From: an uncultured bacterium
Lineage (GTDB): Bacteria; Myxococcota_A; Polyangia; Polyangiales; Houyiibacteriaceae
Assembly: GCA_937984275.1 (NCBI GenBank)
Contig: CALJYC010000127.1
Coordinates: 1-36,916 of the forward strand
Reading direction: 5' to 3'
DNA: 36,916 nucleotides
Below are positions 26,887 through 35,418 of this stretch, piece by piece. The notes under the pieces were generated by a model. The model made no database searches. It had not been told where the DNA came from and worked only from the letters and a program-made list of their open reading frames with translations. Numbering within the stretch: position 1 is the first letter of the stretch; each line of letters starts with the position of its first letter. The position numbers and the translations under genes were made by a program.

Positions 26887-28223
26887 CTGCTAGTTACCTC
26901 GATCGATGTTCGGGAATCGGAATCCTTGAGCTCGCGCTGGATCTCGCCCTCATCGACCAGCAAGCCTCTCAGCAATCGCGGTGCCATCAGGTCATTCAAG
27001 ATGATGGAACCCAGAACGACGGAGTACGCGATCTTTGCGGCCTCTCCCTCGTAGACCAGGCGAAAAGAGACGGCCATCGCAAGCGTGACGTCACCGTGCG
27101 CCAACAACCCACGGAACAAGTCCTTACGCAGGCTGGTACCCCAGCCGGCGATCACGCTCGCGAGCCATTTAGCACCCGTGCGGGCGACGAGGAATCCTCC
27201 CAACGCGAGTAGGGTCGGCACCAGCTCCGTGCGCTCCCACAGCGCGCCGGCAAAGATCAGCAGCACGATCGCCATCGGACGTTCGGTCGACTCGAGCGTG
27301 GTATGCAAGAGCTGGCCACCTCGCGCAAAGTTCACCAGCACGAACCCCATCGAGAGGTTCACGGCCAACGGCGAAAGCTCGAGGAAATACGCCCCGCCGG
27401 ACGCGAAGGCGATGATGCCGACCAATGCTAAGAATCGCGAGTTGTCCGACTCATCGCCGGCTAGGAAGAGTGAAAACAAGAACCCCAGCGCGCCGCCGAG
27501 CAACACCGTGACCCATGCCCACAGTGCAGGGGAGTAGTCCTGGGCTTGCGGGGCGTTCTCGTGGAAAACGCAGAAGATCAAGCCAAACGCGAGGATGACC
27601 GCGATGTCCCCGAGGCGTGTTCCGTTTCGCAACAGTGAAGCGAGGCGTCCGCTGACCTCGTAGCGCCTCGCGAGCAGGTCGAATGGCTCCGCCGAGTCAG
27701 CCGCCGCAAAACAGGCCAGCGCCGAAGCGCTCAACGCAGCGTCACGAGGGGAGGTGAAGACCCACCCCGTCTTCGTGAAAAAGTAATAAGACCCGATGCC
27801 GACCGCTACACCCGGCAGAAGGTGATGCAGGAACACGACGCGCCACGTGGCAGGGTCGAGCTTCTGAAGACTAGCGAAGTCGAAGTCCGTACCGCGCAGC
27901 AACCCGACCCACCCAGCTGCGAGCGCGATGATCGGCAGCAACCCGGCGACGTTGTCGAGCGCGTGGATTGCGGGGAAGGCCGGGCCCAGCAAGAACCCCA
28001 ACAACAGATACTCGGCACCGCTGACGACGAGAAACCGACGCTGCAATCGCTCGACGACGTTATGCGCGAGAACGTACGCAACGCCGATCACGATCACGAG
28101 CAAGACGACCGTCCCCAGATCATCCGCGCTGTCGCTTGGACCCGACCCGCTCGCCGCGTGTGCGACGCCCGGCAGTGCCGCCCAGACGAGCGGCACCACG
28201 GTCACCATCAGCCTCCCCAGCAT
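26883..28223 (-). CDS. Cation:proton antiporter-like membrane protein with N-terminal signal-peptide-like sequence
   Basis: 446 aa; many hydrophobic helices; VVSGAEYLLLGFLLGPAFPAIHALDNVAGLLPIIALAAGWVGLLRGTDFDF; HGDVTLAMAVSFRLVYEG; ATGA overlap with trkA. Confidence 0.75.
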   Translation of the reverse strand: MLGRLMVTVVPLVWAALPGVAHAASGSGPSDSADDLGTVVLLVIVIGVAYVLAHNVVERLQRRFLVVSGAEYLLLGFLLGPAFPAIHALDNVAGLLPIIALAAGWVGLLRGTDFDFASLQKLDPATWRVVFLHHLLPGVAVGIGSYYFFTKTGWVFTSPRDAALSASALACFAAADSAEPFDLLARRYEVSGRLASLLRNGTRLGDIAVILAFGLIFCVFHENAPQAQDYSPALWAWVTVLLGGALGFLFSLFLAGDESDNSRFLALVGIIAFASGGAYFLELSPLAVNLSMGFVLVNFARGGQLLHTTLESTERPMAIVLLIFAGALWERTELVPTLLALGGFLVARTGAKWLASVIAGWGTSLRKDLFRGLLAHGDVTLAMAVSFRLVYEGEAAKIAYSVVLGSIILNDLMAPRLLRGLLVDEGEIQRELKDSDSRTSIEVTSR

Positions 28224-28310
28224 ATCCGCCTAATTGTGAAGAAGAAGCTCCGGGAGCGGTAGTTTCGGGCTGGACAGGTGTTTAGCGTGCCTCAATGGCC
28301 CACCAGGACG

Positions 28311-28976
28311 CTACTTTCGCAGCCCCTCGAGCACAATCGAGATGAGACTCTTCGTGGTTTCGATGGGATCCATTTGGATCTGGTTGCGTACCGAGGCCAG
28401 TGCGAGCGCCTCCACGGCGCCGAGCACGGCAACGGCACTCACGCGCGGGTCGGAGACGACGACCAGTTGACGATCCACCGCGACTTGGCTGAGCGTCATC
28501 GCGCGCTCGTCCAGGTCGGTTGCTAGATCCGAGATCGCCTGCCGCGCTGTGGTCGCCGGGGCTCGACGCTCTTGCAGATACAGGCACATGGCGTCGGGGT
28601 GCATCGCGAGCGCGCCGACGAGCCTATTGCCGAGTTGCGCGTATGCAGCGACCGCATCCCCACGGCTGCCCGCTTCCCGCAGCGCGTCGTCGCATTCCCT
28701 GACCGCTTGCCGGGTCGTACTGGCCACCGGCTCGATGACGGCTTCGACCAGGTCTGCTTTGTCCCGGAAATACCGGTAGAAGTTACCTTTTGCCATGCCG
28801 GCTTCACGAGCGACGTCGTCGATCGTCACCGCTTCGATCCCCCGCTCCAAAAAGAGCAAAAGCCCAGCGTTTATCAGGTCTTGGACGCGCTTGCGCCGGT
28901 TGATGTCTCGCTTGCCCCCAAACGCGCCGGGCCGCTCCACGGGGCCCGCGCGCCTGGGCCGTCTTTCGTCATCCAT
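28311..28976 (-). CDS. TetR/AcrR-family transcriptional regulator
   Basis: RVQDLINAGLLLFLERGIEAVTIDDVAREAGMAKGNFYRYFRDKADLVEAV HTH motif; start ATG 28976. Confidence 0.92.
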   Translation of the reverse strand: MDDERRPRRAGPVERPGAFGGKRDINRRKRVQDLINAGLLLFLERGIEAVTIDDVAREAGMAKGNFYRYFRDKADLVEAVIEPVASTTRQAVRECDDALREAGSRGDAVAAYAQLGNRLVGALAMHPDAMCLYLQERRAPATTARQAISDLATDLDERAMTLSQVAVDRQLVVVSDPRVSAVAVLGAVEALALASVRNQIQMDPIETTKSLISIVLEGLRK

Positions 28977-29013
28977 CGAGGTGCTCCTAACGGGGATCGA
29001 GCCGCTGCGATGG

Positions 29014-29059
29014 CCCATTATGGGGCACGCCTGCCCCACGTAAAGTGGGTTTCGCGAAA
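29014..29059. promoter_or_regulatory. Nested inverted-repeat cluster upstream of tetR and lipA
   Basis: CCCA-TTA-TGGG (29014-29024), TGGGGCA-CGCC-TGCCCCA (29021-29038), CCCAC-GTAAA-GTGGG (29035-29049), TTTCGCGAAA (29050-29059), all read directly. Confidence 0.6.
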
Positions 29060-29139
29060 ATATTGCGCCTGGGCGGCCCGCTTTTCAAAACATTGCGGAA
29101 AATCAAGGAAACCGCCACAATTCGTAGCGTTAGACACGA

Positions 29140-29168
29140 TTGACACGGAAGGTGCGGCCCCCTAAGAG
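29140..29168 (+). promoter_or_regulatory. Candidate sigma70-like promoter for lipA
   Basis: TTGACA (29140-29145), 17-nt spacer, TAAGAG (29163-29168); lipA ATG at 29197. Confidence 0.35.
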
Positions 29169-29196
29169 CTTGGCTTAGGACTCATCGGAGCAACGG

Positions 29197-30153
29197 ATGA
29201 CCTTACCCGCTCGCAAACCTGAATGGCTTCGGGTTCGGCTCCCCACTGGGCCGCAGCAGGACGAATTTCAGGGTCTGAAGTCCCGATTTCGTGGCCGCGG
29301 CCTGCACACCGTGTGCGAAGAGGCCCGCTGCCCGAACATCTTCGAGTGCTGGGGGCAGGGGACCGCCACCGTGATGATCCTCGGGGACACCTGCACCCGC
29401 GGCTGCCGGTTCTGCTCGGTCAACACCGGGAAGCCGGGCGGGGTGGTCGATCCAGACGAGCCCGAGAAGACCGCCTTGTCGCTCGCCGAGATGGGGCTCG
29501 CCTACGTGGTGCTGACGATGGTCGATCGGGACGACCTCAACGACGGCGGCGCTGCACACGTTGCGAAGACGGTTCGGCGCATCAAGCATCACAGCCCGGA
29601 GCTTCGCGTCGAGACGCTGGTTGGCGATTTCCGGGGCCAACGCGAGGACGTTCGAACCGTCGTGAGAGAAGGAAGCCCCGATGTCTTTGCGCACAATGTA
29701 GAGGTCGTACCGCGCTTGCAGCGACCCATTCGGGATGCGCGCTGTTCGTGGGACCGTTCGGTCGAGGCGCTGATCGCGGCCAAGGATCTCGGCTCTTCCA
29801 TCACCAAGTCGTCGCTGATGGTAGGCCTCGGCGAAGAGCGCGATGAAGTGCTCGAAGCGATGCAACTCCTGCGGGACGCTGATGTCGACGTGCTGACCAT
29901 CGGTCAGTACCTGCGGCCCACCAAGCGTCACGCGGCGGTCGAACGCTACGTCGAGCCCGGGGAATTCGCACAATACGAGCGGGCCGGCGCCGACATGGGT
30001 TTCCGCTTCGTCGCGTCTGGGCCGCTGGTTCGATCGAGTTATCGCGCGGCGGAGATCTTTCTTACGGGAGCGCTTGCGGCAGAGACGAATGCGGGTGAGG
30101 TGCCGCCGATGGATCGCTACGGCAAGAAGAAGAAACTCGCCGTTCTGACCTGA
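29197..30153 (+). CDS. lipA: Lipoyl synthase (radical SAM)
   Basis: CEEARCPNIFECWG auxiliary cluster; GDTCTRGCRFCSV radical SAM cluster; HNVEVVPRLQRPIRD. Confidence 0.96.
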   Translation: MTLPARKPEWLRVRLPTGPQQDEFQGLKSRFRGRGLHTVCEEARCPNIFECWGQGTATVMILGDTCTRGCRFCSVNTGKPGGVVDPDEPEKTALSLAEMGLAYVVLTMVDRDDLNDGGAAHVAKTVRRIKHHSPELRVETLVGDFRGQREDVRTVVREGSPDVFAHNVEVVPRLQRPIRDARCSWDRSVEALIAAKDLGSSITKSSLMVGLGEERDEVLEAMQLLRDADVDVLTIGQYLRPTKRHAAVERYVEPGEFAQYERAGADMGFRFVASGPLVRSSYRAAEIFLTGALAAETNAGEVPPMDRYGKKKKLAVLT

Positions 30154-30161
30154 GGGGGAAC

Positions 30162-31244
30162 ATGCACGTGATTCGCGACGATGGAAGCCTCGACCCAACG
30201 CGCGACCCGGGCCTGTCGATCGACGAGGTGGTCGCCCTCTACAAAGCGATGGTCCGAACTCGGATCGTCGACGATCGCCTAGAGAAGATCCAGCGGCAGG
30301 GCCGCATCGCGTTTCACGTTGGCTCGCTCGGAGAAGAGGCCGCCATCATCGGCGCCGCAGGAGCGCTCCGCGATCGAGATTGGATCGTTCCCTGCTACCG
30401 GGAGGTGGGCGCCCTGCTTTGGCGAGGTTACCCACTTCAGCAGTACGTCGACCACATGTACGGCAACGCAGACGACCCGCTGCTAGGCCGCCAGATGCCA
30501 GACCACACATTCAGCCGCGCGCATCGCTACCTTTCTGTGAGCGCGCCGATAGGCACCCAGATTCCGCACGCCGTCGGTGTCGCGATGGCGGCAAAAAAGC
30601 GCGGCCTCGACGAGTGCGTCGGCGTGTTTTTCGGCGACGGTGCGACGAGCTCGAACGACTTCCACGCAGCGATGAACTTCGCGGGGGTGTATCAGGCGCC
30701 GGTGTTGTTCTTGTGCCGGAACAACGGCTACGCGATCAGTCTGCCGGCGGAGCAGCAAACCGCGACGCGCACCATGGCGGAAAAGGCAGCGGCCTACCGA
30801 GTGCCGGCAGCTCGGGTCGATGGCAACGATGTCCTAGCGGTCTGGCGGGCCGTGCGCGACGGGGTGCAGCGGGCCGCCGATGGGGGCGGACCGACGTTCA
30901 TCGAGCTGATGACATATCGCCTCGGCGGTCATTCGACCTCGGACGACCCGCGAATCTACCGGAGCGAGGAAGAGACCGACTCCTGGCGGAAGGCCGACCC
31001 GATGTTGCGGCTCCGAAAGCACATCGAGCAGCGCGGCGTCTGGAACGACGACCTCGACGGCGATTGGCGCGCGGTCTGCGATGGGGAGGTCAAGGAGTGT
31101 GTGCGGCGTGCAGAAGAAAAACCGGCGCCCGCGCTCGTCGAGATGTTCACCGATGTGTACGAAGAGCAACCGTGGCATCTTCGTGAGCAGCAGGCGCAAT
31201 GCATCGACGGTCCACGTGCGACTGCCGAGGAGGATGAGTCATGA
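30162..31244 (+). CDS. 2-oxoacid (probably branched-chain) dehydrogenase E1 alpha subunit
   Basis: FHVGSLGEEAAIIGAAGAL; GDGATSSNDFHAAMNFAGVYQAPVLFLCRNNGYAISLP; YRLGGHSTSDDP. Confidence 0.92.
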   Translation: MHVIRDDGSLDPTRDPGLSIDEVVALYKAMVRTRIVDDRLEKIQRQGRIAFHVGSLGEEAAIIGAAGALRDRDWIVPCYREVGALLWRGYPLQQYVDHMYGNADDPLLGRQMPDHTFSRAHRYLSVSAPIGTQIPHAVGVAMAAKKRGLDECVGVFFGDGATSSNDFHAAMNFAGVYQAPVLFLCRNNGYAISLPAEQQTATRTMAEKAAAYRVPAARVDGNDVLAVWRAVRDGVQRAADGGGPTFIELMTYRLGGHSTSDDPRIYRSEEETDSWRKADPMLRLRKHIEQRGVWNDDLDGDWRAVCDGEVKECVRRAEEKPAPALVEMFTDVYEEQPWHLREQQAQCIDGPRATAEEDES

Positions 31245-32215
31245 CTCAGATGAATCTCGTCCAGGCGATCAACAGCGGGCTTCGAGGTGCGCTCCAGGAG
31301 GACGACAACGTCTTGGTGATGGGCGAGGATGTCGGGCGGCTGGGCGGTGTCTTTCGCGTCACCCAGGGGCTTCAAGAGGAGTTCGGCGCGGACCGCGTCC
31401 TCGATACGCCGCTATCGGAAACTGGAATCTTGGGGACGGCCATCGGAATGGCTCTTCATGGACTGAGGCCAGTTTCGGAGATTCAGTTCGCCGATTTCAT
31501 CTATCCGGGCTTCGACCAGTTGGTGAGCGAAGCAGCGAAGTACCGCTATCGAACGGCCGGGGAGTTTCACGTGCCTATGGTGGTACGCACGCCTTACGGT
31601 GGCGGCATTCGCGGCGGGCAGTATCACTCGCAGTCGCCCGAGGCTCTGTTCATCCACACCCCGGGGCTCAAGGTCGTGTGTCCGTCGAACCCATACGACG
31701 CGAAAGGGCTCTTACTCGAGGCGATTCGCGACGAGGATCCAGTCCTTTTCTTGGAGCCAAAGCGTGTATATCGCGCGGTGAAGATGGACGTGCCCGACAC
31801 GCCGTACACCGTCCCGCTCGGGGAGGCGAAGGTTGTTCGGCCTGGGGAGCAAGTCACCTGCGTCGCGTGGGGGGCGATGCTCTATGAAGCGTTCACTGCG
31901 GCGGAAGAGGTAGCGAAGCAGGGCATCGACGTCGAAGTGATCGACCTGCGCACGTTGTGGCCTCTCGATATCGACGCGATCGTCTCCAGCGTCGAGAAGA
32001 CCGGCCGTGTCGTCATCGTGCACGAAGCGCCGCGGACCTGTGGCTTTGGGAGCGAGCTCGTCGCGCTGATCACCGAGCGCGCGTTCCTGAATCTCGAGGC
32101 GCCGCCGGTCCGCGTAACCGGCTGGGACACCCCATTCCCTTTGACCCACGAGCGCGAGTATCTTCCCCTGGCTCACCGCATCGCTCCCGCGTTGCTCGAT
32201 ACGGCGAGGTACTGA
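31241..32215 (+). CDS. 2-oxoacid dehydrogenase E1 beta subunit
   Basis: VMGEDVGRLGGVFRVTQGLQEEFGADRVLDTPLSETGILGTAIGMALHGLRPVSEIQFADFIYPGFDQ; HEAPRTCGFGSE. Confidence 0.94.
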   Translation: MTQMNLVQAINSGLRGALQEDDNVLVMGEDVGRLGGVFRVTQGLQEEFGADRVLDTPLSETGILGTAIGMALHGLRPVSEIQFADFIYPGFDQLVSEAAKYRYRTAGEFHVPMVVRTPYGGGIRGGQYHSQSPEALFIHTPGLKVVCPSNPYDAKGLLLEAIRDEDPVLFLEPKRVYRAVKMDVPDTPYTVPLGEAKVVRPGEQVTCVAWGAMLYEAFTAAEEVAKQGIDVEVIDLRTLWPLDIDAIVSSVEKTGRVVIVHEAPRTCGFGSELVALITERAFLNLEAPPVRVTGWDTPFPLTHEREYLPLAHRIAPALLDTARY

Positions 32216-32218
32216 CCG

Positions 32219-33433
32219 ATGGCACGGCTCGACTTCAAGCTCCCCGACATTGGTGAGGGCGTGGCCGAAGGCGAAATCGTCCAGTGGTTCGTCGGAGCTG
32301 GTGACACGGTTGGCGAGGATGATCCGATGGTGGAGATCATGACCGACAAGGCGACAGTGACGATCGGCGCGCCGTGCGATGCTCGGGTCGAGAGAATCTG
32401 CTTCGAGGTCGGGGCGATTGCGCAGGTTGGGGAGGTGATTTTGACGTTGGAGTCGGATGCGGCTTCGAACGTTGAGGCGGCGCAGCGGTCTTCGAGGCCG
32501 CCCGCGACTGCGGTGGGGGAGATTCGGGACCAGCTGCCGGGCGCCGCGTTGTTTGGCGGTGACCGTTTCCAAGCGAAGCCTCTTGCGACGCCCGCTACCC
32601 GGCGTCTCGCAAAAGACATGGGGGTCGACCTTCGGCTAGTTCGGCCGAGTGGCCATGGCGGGCGGGTGACTCGCGATGACGTGCATGGGGCGCTGCGCCG
32701 GGAGGTGGCCGAAGACCGGCCGAATGCGCCGCTGGAGGAGCGGCAGCCGATCATCGGGATGCGACGGAAGATCGCCGAGCGGATGCATCAAGCGAAGGCG
32801 ACGGCCGCGCATTTCACGTTCGTCGAGGAGTGTGATGCGTCTCGTTTGGTCGATTTCCGACAGCAGCTGTTGCCAGAAGCGGAACGCCGCGGGGCTCGGC
32901 TTACGTTCTTGCCGTTCATCATCAAGGCGGTCACCGACGCGCTGCGCAAGCACCCTGTCCTGAACAGCGCGGTGGATGAGCGCACCAACGAGCTCGTCTA
33001 CAAAAAGTACTACAACATCGGGGTAGCGACCGCGACGGCGGCGGGGCTGATGGTTCCCGTCGTGCACAACGCCGACCGCCTCCGGATCTTCGAGCTCGCC
33101 GAAAGGATCGAAAGGCTCTCGCGCGCGGCGCAAGACGGAACCCTGGCCCCCGAAGACCTACGAAACTCGACATTCACGGTGACCTCGCTCGGAAAACAAG
33201 GCGGCCTGCTTGCGACGCCAATCCTGAATCACCCTGAGGTCGGCATTCTCGGGGTTCATCGGATCAAGGAAAAGCCAGTCGTTCGTGATGGCAACATCGT
33301 AGTCGGCAAGGTGATGTTGCTGTCTCTCTCGCTCGACCACCGCATCGTCGACGGGCATGTGGGCGCTGCCTTCGCCTACGACGTCATCGAAGCGCTCGAG
33401 AACCCGGAGCGGTCGTTCCGCGAGTATCTTTGA
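32219..33433 (+). CDS. 2-oxoacid dehydrogenase E2 (dihydrolipoamide acyltransferase)
   Basis: Lipoyl domain LPDIGEGVAEGEIVQW...EIMTDKATVTI; E3-binding-like domain ATPATRRLAKDMGVDLRLVRPSGHGGRVTRDDV; catalytic SLDHRIVDG. Confidence 0.94.
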   Translation: MARLDFKLPDIGEGVAEGEIVQWFVGAGDTVGEDDPMVEIMTDKATVTIGAPCDARVERICFEVGAIAQVGEVILTLESDAASNVEAAQRSSRPPATAVGEIRDQLPGAALFGGDRFQAKPLATPATRRLAKDMGVDLRLVRPSGHGGRVTRDDVHGALRREVAEDRPNAPLEERQPIIGMRRKIAERMHQAKATAAHFTFVEECDASRLVDFRQQLLPEAERRGARLTFLPFIIKAVTDALRKHPVLNSAVDERTNELVYKKYYNIGVATATAAGLMVPVVHNADRLRIFELAERIERLSRAAQDGTLAPEDLRNSTFTVTSLGKQGGLLATPILNHPEVGILGVHRIKEKPVVRDGNIVVGKVMLLSLSLDHRIVDGHVGAAFAYDVIEALENPERSFREYL

Positions 33434-34464
33434 TGCCTCCGATTCGGCAGAAGCTGCTCGGCTGGTACGACCAAGCAGCCCGCGATCTCCCCTGGCGCCA
33501 CACCCGCGACCCGTATGCGGTCTGGGTCTCCGAAGTGATGCTTCAGCAGACGCGCGTCGAAACCGTCATCCCCTACTACGAGCGCTTTTTGGAGAGCTTT
33601 CCGACCCCGCACGCCTTGGCCGAAGCCGACGAAGACACTGTGCTGTCCCGATGGAGCGGGCTCGGTTACTACCGGCGTGCGCGGCTATTGCACGCAGGTG
33701 TTCGAGAAGTCGTCGCGCAGTACGGTGGAACGGTTCCCGAAGATGAAGAAGCTCGACGCTCGCTCCCCGGTGTCGGTCGCTATACGGCAGGCGCAATCGG
33801 CAGCATCGCCTTCGACAAGGAGGAGCCGATCGTCGATGGAAACGTGACTCGCGTGTTGGCGCGCTTGCTGCGAATCAGGACACCCGTCGGGACGTCCGCC
33901 ACGACCAATAGGCTGTGGGAGGAAGCCGCGCGGTTGGTTCCGGGCGAGCGCCCCGGTGACCTCAACCAGGCGTTGATGGAGCTCGGCGCGACCGTCTGCA
34001 CGCCCAAGCAACCACGGTGCGAGTCTTGCCCCGTGGCTCAAGAATGCGAGGCCTTCGCGCATGGTGAGGTGGATACGCTTCCGGTTCCGCGAGCGCGGAA
34101 GGCTCCGATGGAGGTATCACTTTGCGCGGTCGTAGCGACCCGGGGCCGAGGTGCCGACCGGAAGGTCTGGCTCGTCAAAGGAGATCAGGCGTTGTTCGGT
34201 GGGTTGTGGAGTGTGCCGATGCACGAGGGAAGCGCGCGTGGTGTCCTCACCGCTGCAGGGCTCCACGCACGGCTTGGCTCGGAACCGGTTGGAGAAGTCG
34301 CGCACGTGCTCACGCATCGGCGTCTGCGGATCGATGTCTACCGCGCGTCGGCGGCGCGGGGGAGTGAGTCGGGGACCCGGCGTTCGTTTACGGCCAACGA
34401 CCTCGAGCGGGTAGGCGTCTCGACGCTGACCAGGAAACTTCTAGCCTCCGCCCTTCGGGGCTGA
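33433..34464 (+). CDS. mutY: A/G-specific adenine glycosylase
   Basis: DPYAVWVSEVMLQQTRVETVIPYYERF; LPGVGRYTAGAIGSIAF; VDGNVTRVLAR; CTPKQPRCESCPVAQEC Fe-S loop; C-terminal NUDIX-like domain. ATG overlaps E2 stop (TGATG). Confidence 0.94.
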   Translation: MPPIRQKLLGWYDQAARDLPWRHTRDPYAVWVSEVMLQQTRVETVIPYYERFLESFPTPHALAEADEDTVLSRWSGLGYYRRARLLHAGVREVVAQYGGTVPEDEEARRSLPGVGRYTAGAIGSIAFDKEEPIVDGNVTRVLARLLRIRTPVGTSATTNRLWEEAARLVPGERPGDLNQALMELGATVCTPKQPRCESCPVAQECEAFAHGEVDTLPVPRARKAPMEVSLCAVVATRGRGADRKVWLVKGDQALFGGLWSVPMHEGSARGVLTAAGLHARLGSEPVGEVAHVLTHRRLRIDVYRASAARGSESGTRRSFTANDLERVGVSTLTRKLLASALRG

Positions 34465-34525
34465 CATGGGCACTGACGCCGTCACGGATTAGCCCCCGCT
34501 TCCCCCACCCGATACACTAGCGGAC

Positions 34526-35416
34526 GTGGGGATCCTTGCGTATCGGGGCGTGTCCAAGCGCTTTGGGCAGCACACGGCGCTCGAGGGGGTGTCGCTGGAA
34601 GTGGCGCCCGGCGAGGTATTTGGTCTCCTCGGTCCGAATGGTGCGGGGAAGACCACATTGATTCGGATCGGGCTCGACATTCTTCGCGCCGACGAGGGGG
34701 AAGTATTGCTGTTTGGTGCAGCGCCCAGTCCGACGGCACTCGATCGCACGGCGTATCTTCCCGAGGAGCGTGGGGTCTACCGCCGGGCCAAGGTGCGTGA
34801 GCTGCTCACGTACCTCGGGCGGCTCAAGGGGTTGAAGCGCGCTGCGGCTCGCAAGGCTGGGGACCATTGGCTCGAACGCGTGGGGTTGAGCCGCGTTGCG
34901 GACCAGCGGGTCGAGAGCCTTTCGAAAGGGATGACGCAGAAGGTTCAGATTGCCGCCTGCCTAATGACCGACCCGGAGCTCTGCGTTCTCGACGAGCCGT
35001 TTTCCGGCTTGGACCCGGTCAACGTGGCGCTCGTGACTGATCTGATCGAAGAGCGACGCGCCGGCGGGCGCACGACCGTGCTGTCCACCCACATGATGCA
35101 CCAAGTCGAAGCGCTTTGTGATCGCGTGGCGCTCATTCACCGAGGCAACCTGGTGGTCTACGGACCGCTCGACGAGATTCGCCGGCGATACTCTCCGCAC
35201 GAGGTGATCGTGTGGACGGCGATGGATTTGGCCGCGCACGGCGTTCGAGCCACGCAATACAAGGCAGGGGGCTGGCGCGTGGAGCTACCGCCGAACGCCA
35301 CGCCCGCGGGATATCTCCACGAGCTCGTCCAAAACGGAGTGCTGATCGATCGCTATGAACCGTTGGTGGCGCGTATGGAAGAGATCTTCGTCAGCTTGGT
35401 GGGCGGGGGCCGCTGA
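34526..35416 (+). CDS. ABC transporter ATP-binding protein (NatA-like)
   Basis: GTG start; Walker A LLGPNGAGKTTLIR, signature LSKGMTQKVQIAACL, Walker B LCVLDEPFSGLDP. Confidence 0.93.
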   Translation: MGILAYRGVSKRFGQHTALEGVSLEVAPGEVFGLLGPNGAGKTTLIRIGLDILRADEGEVLLFGAAPSPTALDRTAYLPEERGVYRRAKVRELLTYLGRLKGLKRAAARKAGDHWLERVGLSRVADQRVESLSKGMTQKVQIAACLMTDPELCVLDEPFSGLDPVNVALVTDLIEERRAGGRTTVLSTHMMHQVEALCDRVALIHRGNLVVYGPLDEIRRRYSPHEVIVWTAMDLAAHGVRATQYKAGGWRVELPPNATPAGYLHELVQNGVLIDRYEPLVARMEEIFVSLVGGGR

Positions 35417-35418
35417 GC

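Noticed and set aside
28247-28257. GCTCC-G-GGAGC hairpin upstream of the ion operon
   Set aside because: One-nt loop and 5-bp arms; not a plausible stable hairpin or clear operator.
29203-30198. 331-aa minus-strand ORF antisense to lipA
   Set aside because: lipA cluster motifs on the plus strand are clear; the antisense frame has no family features.
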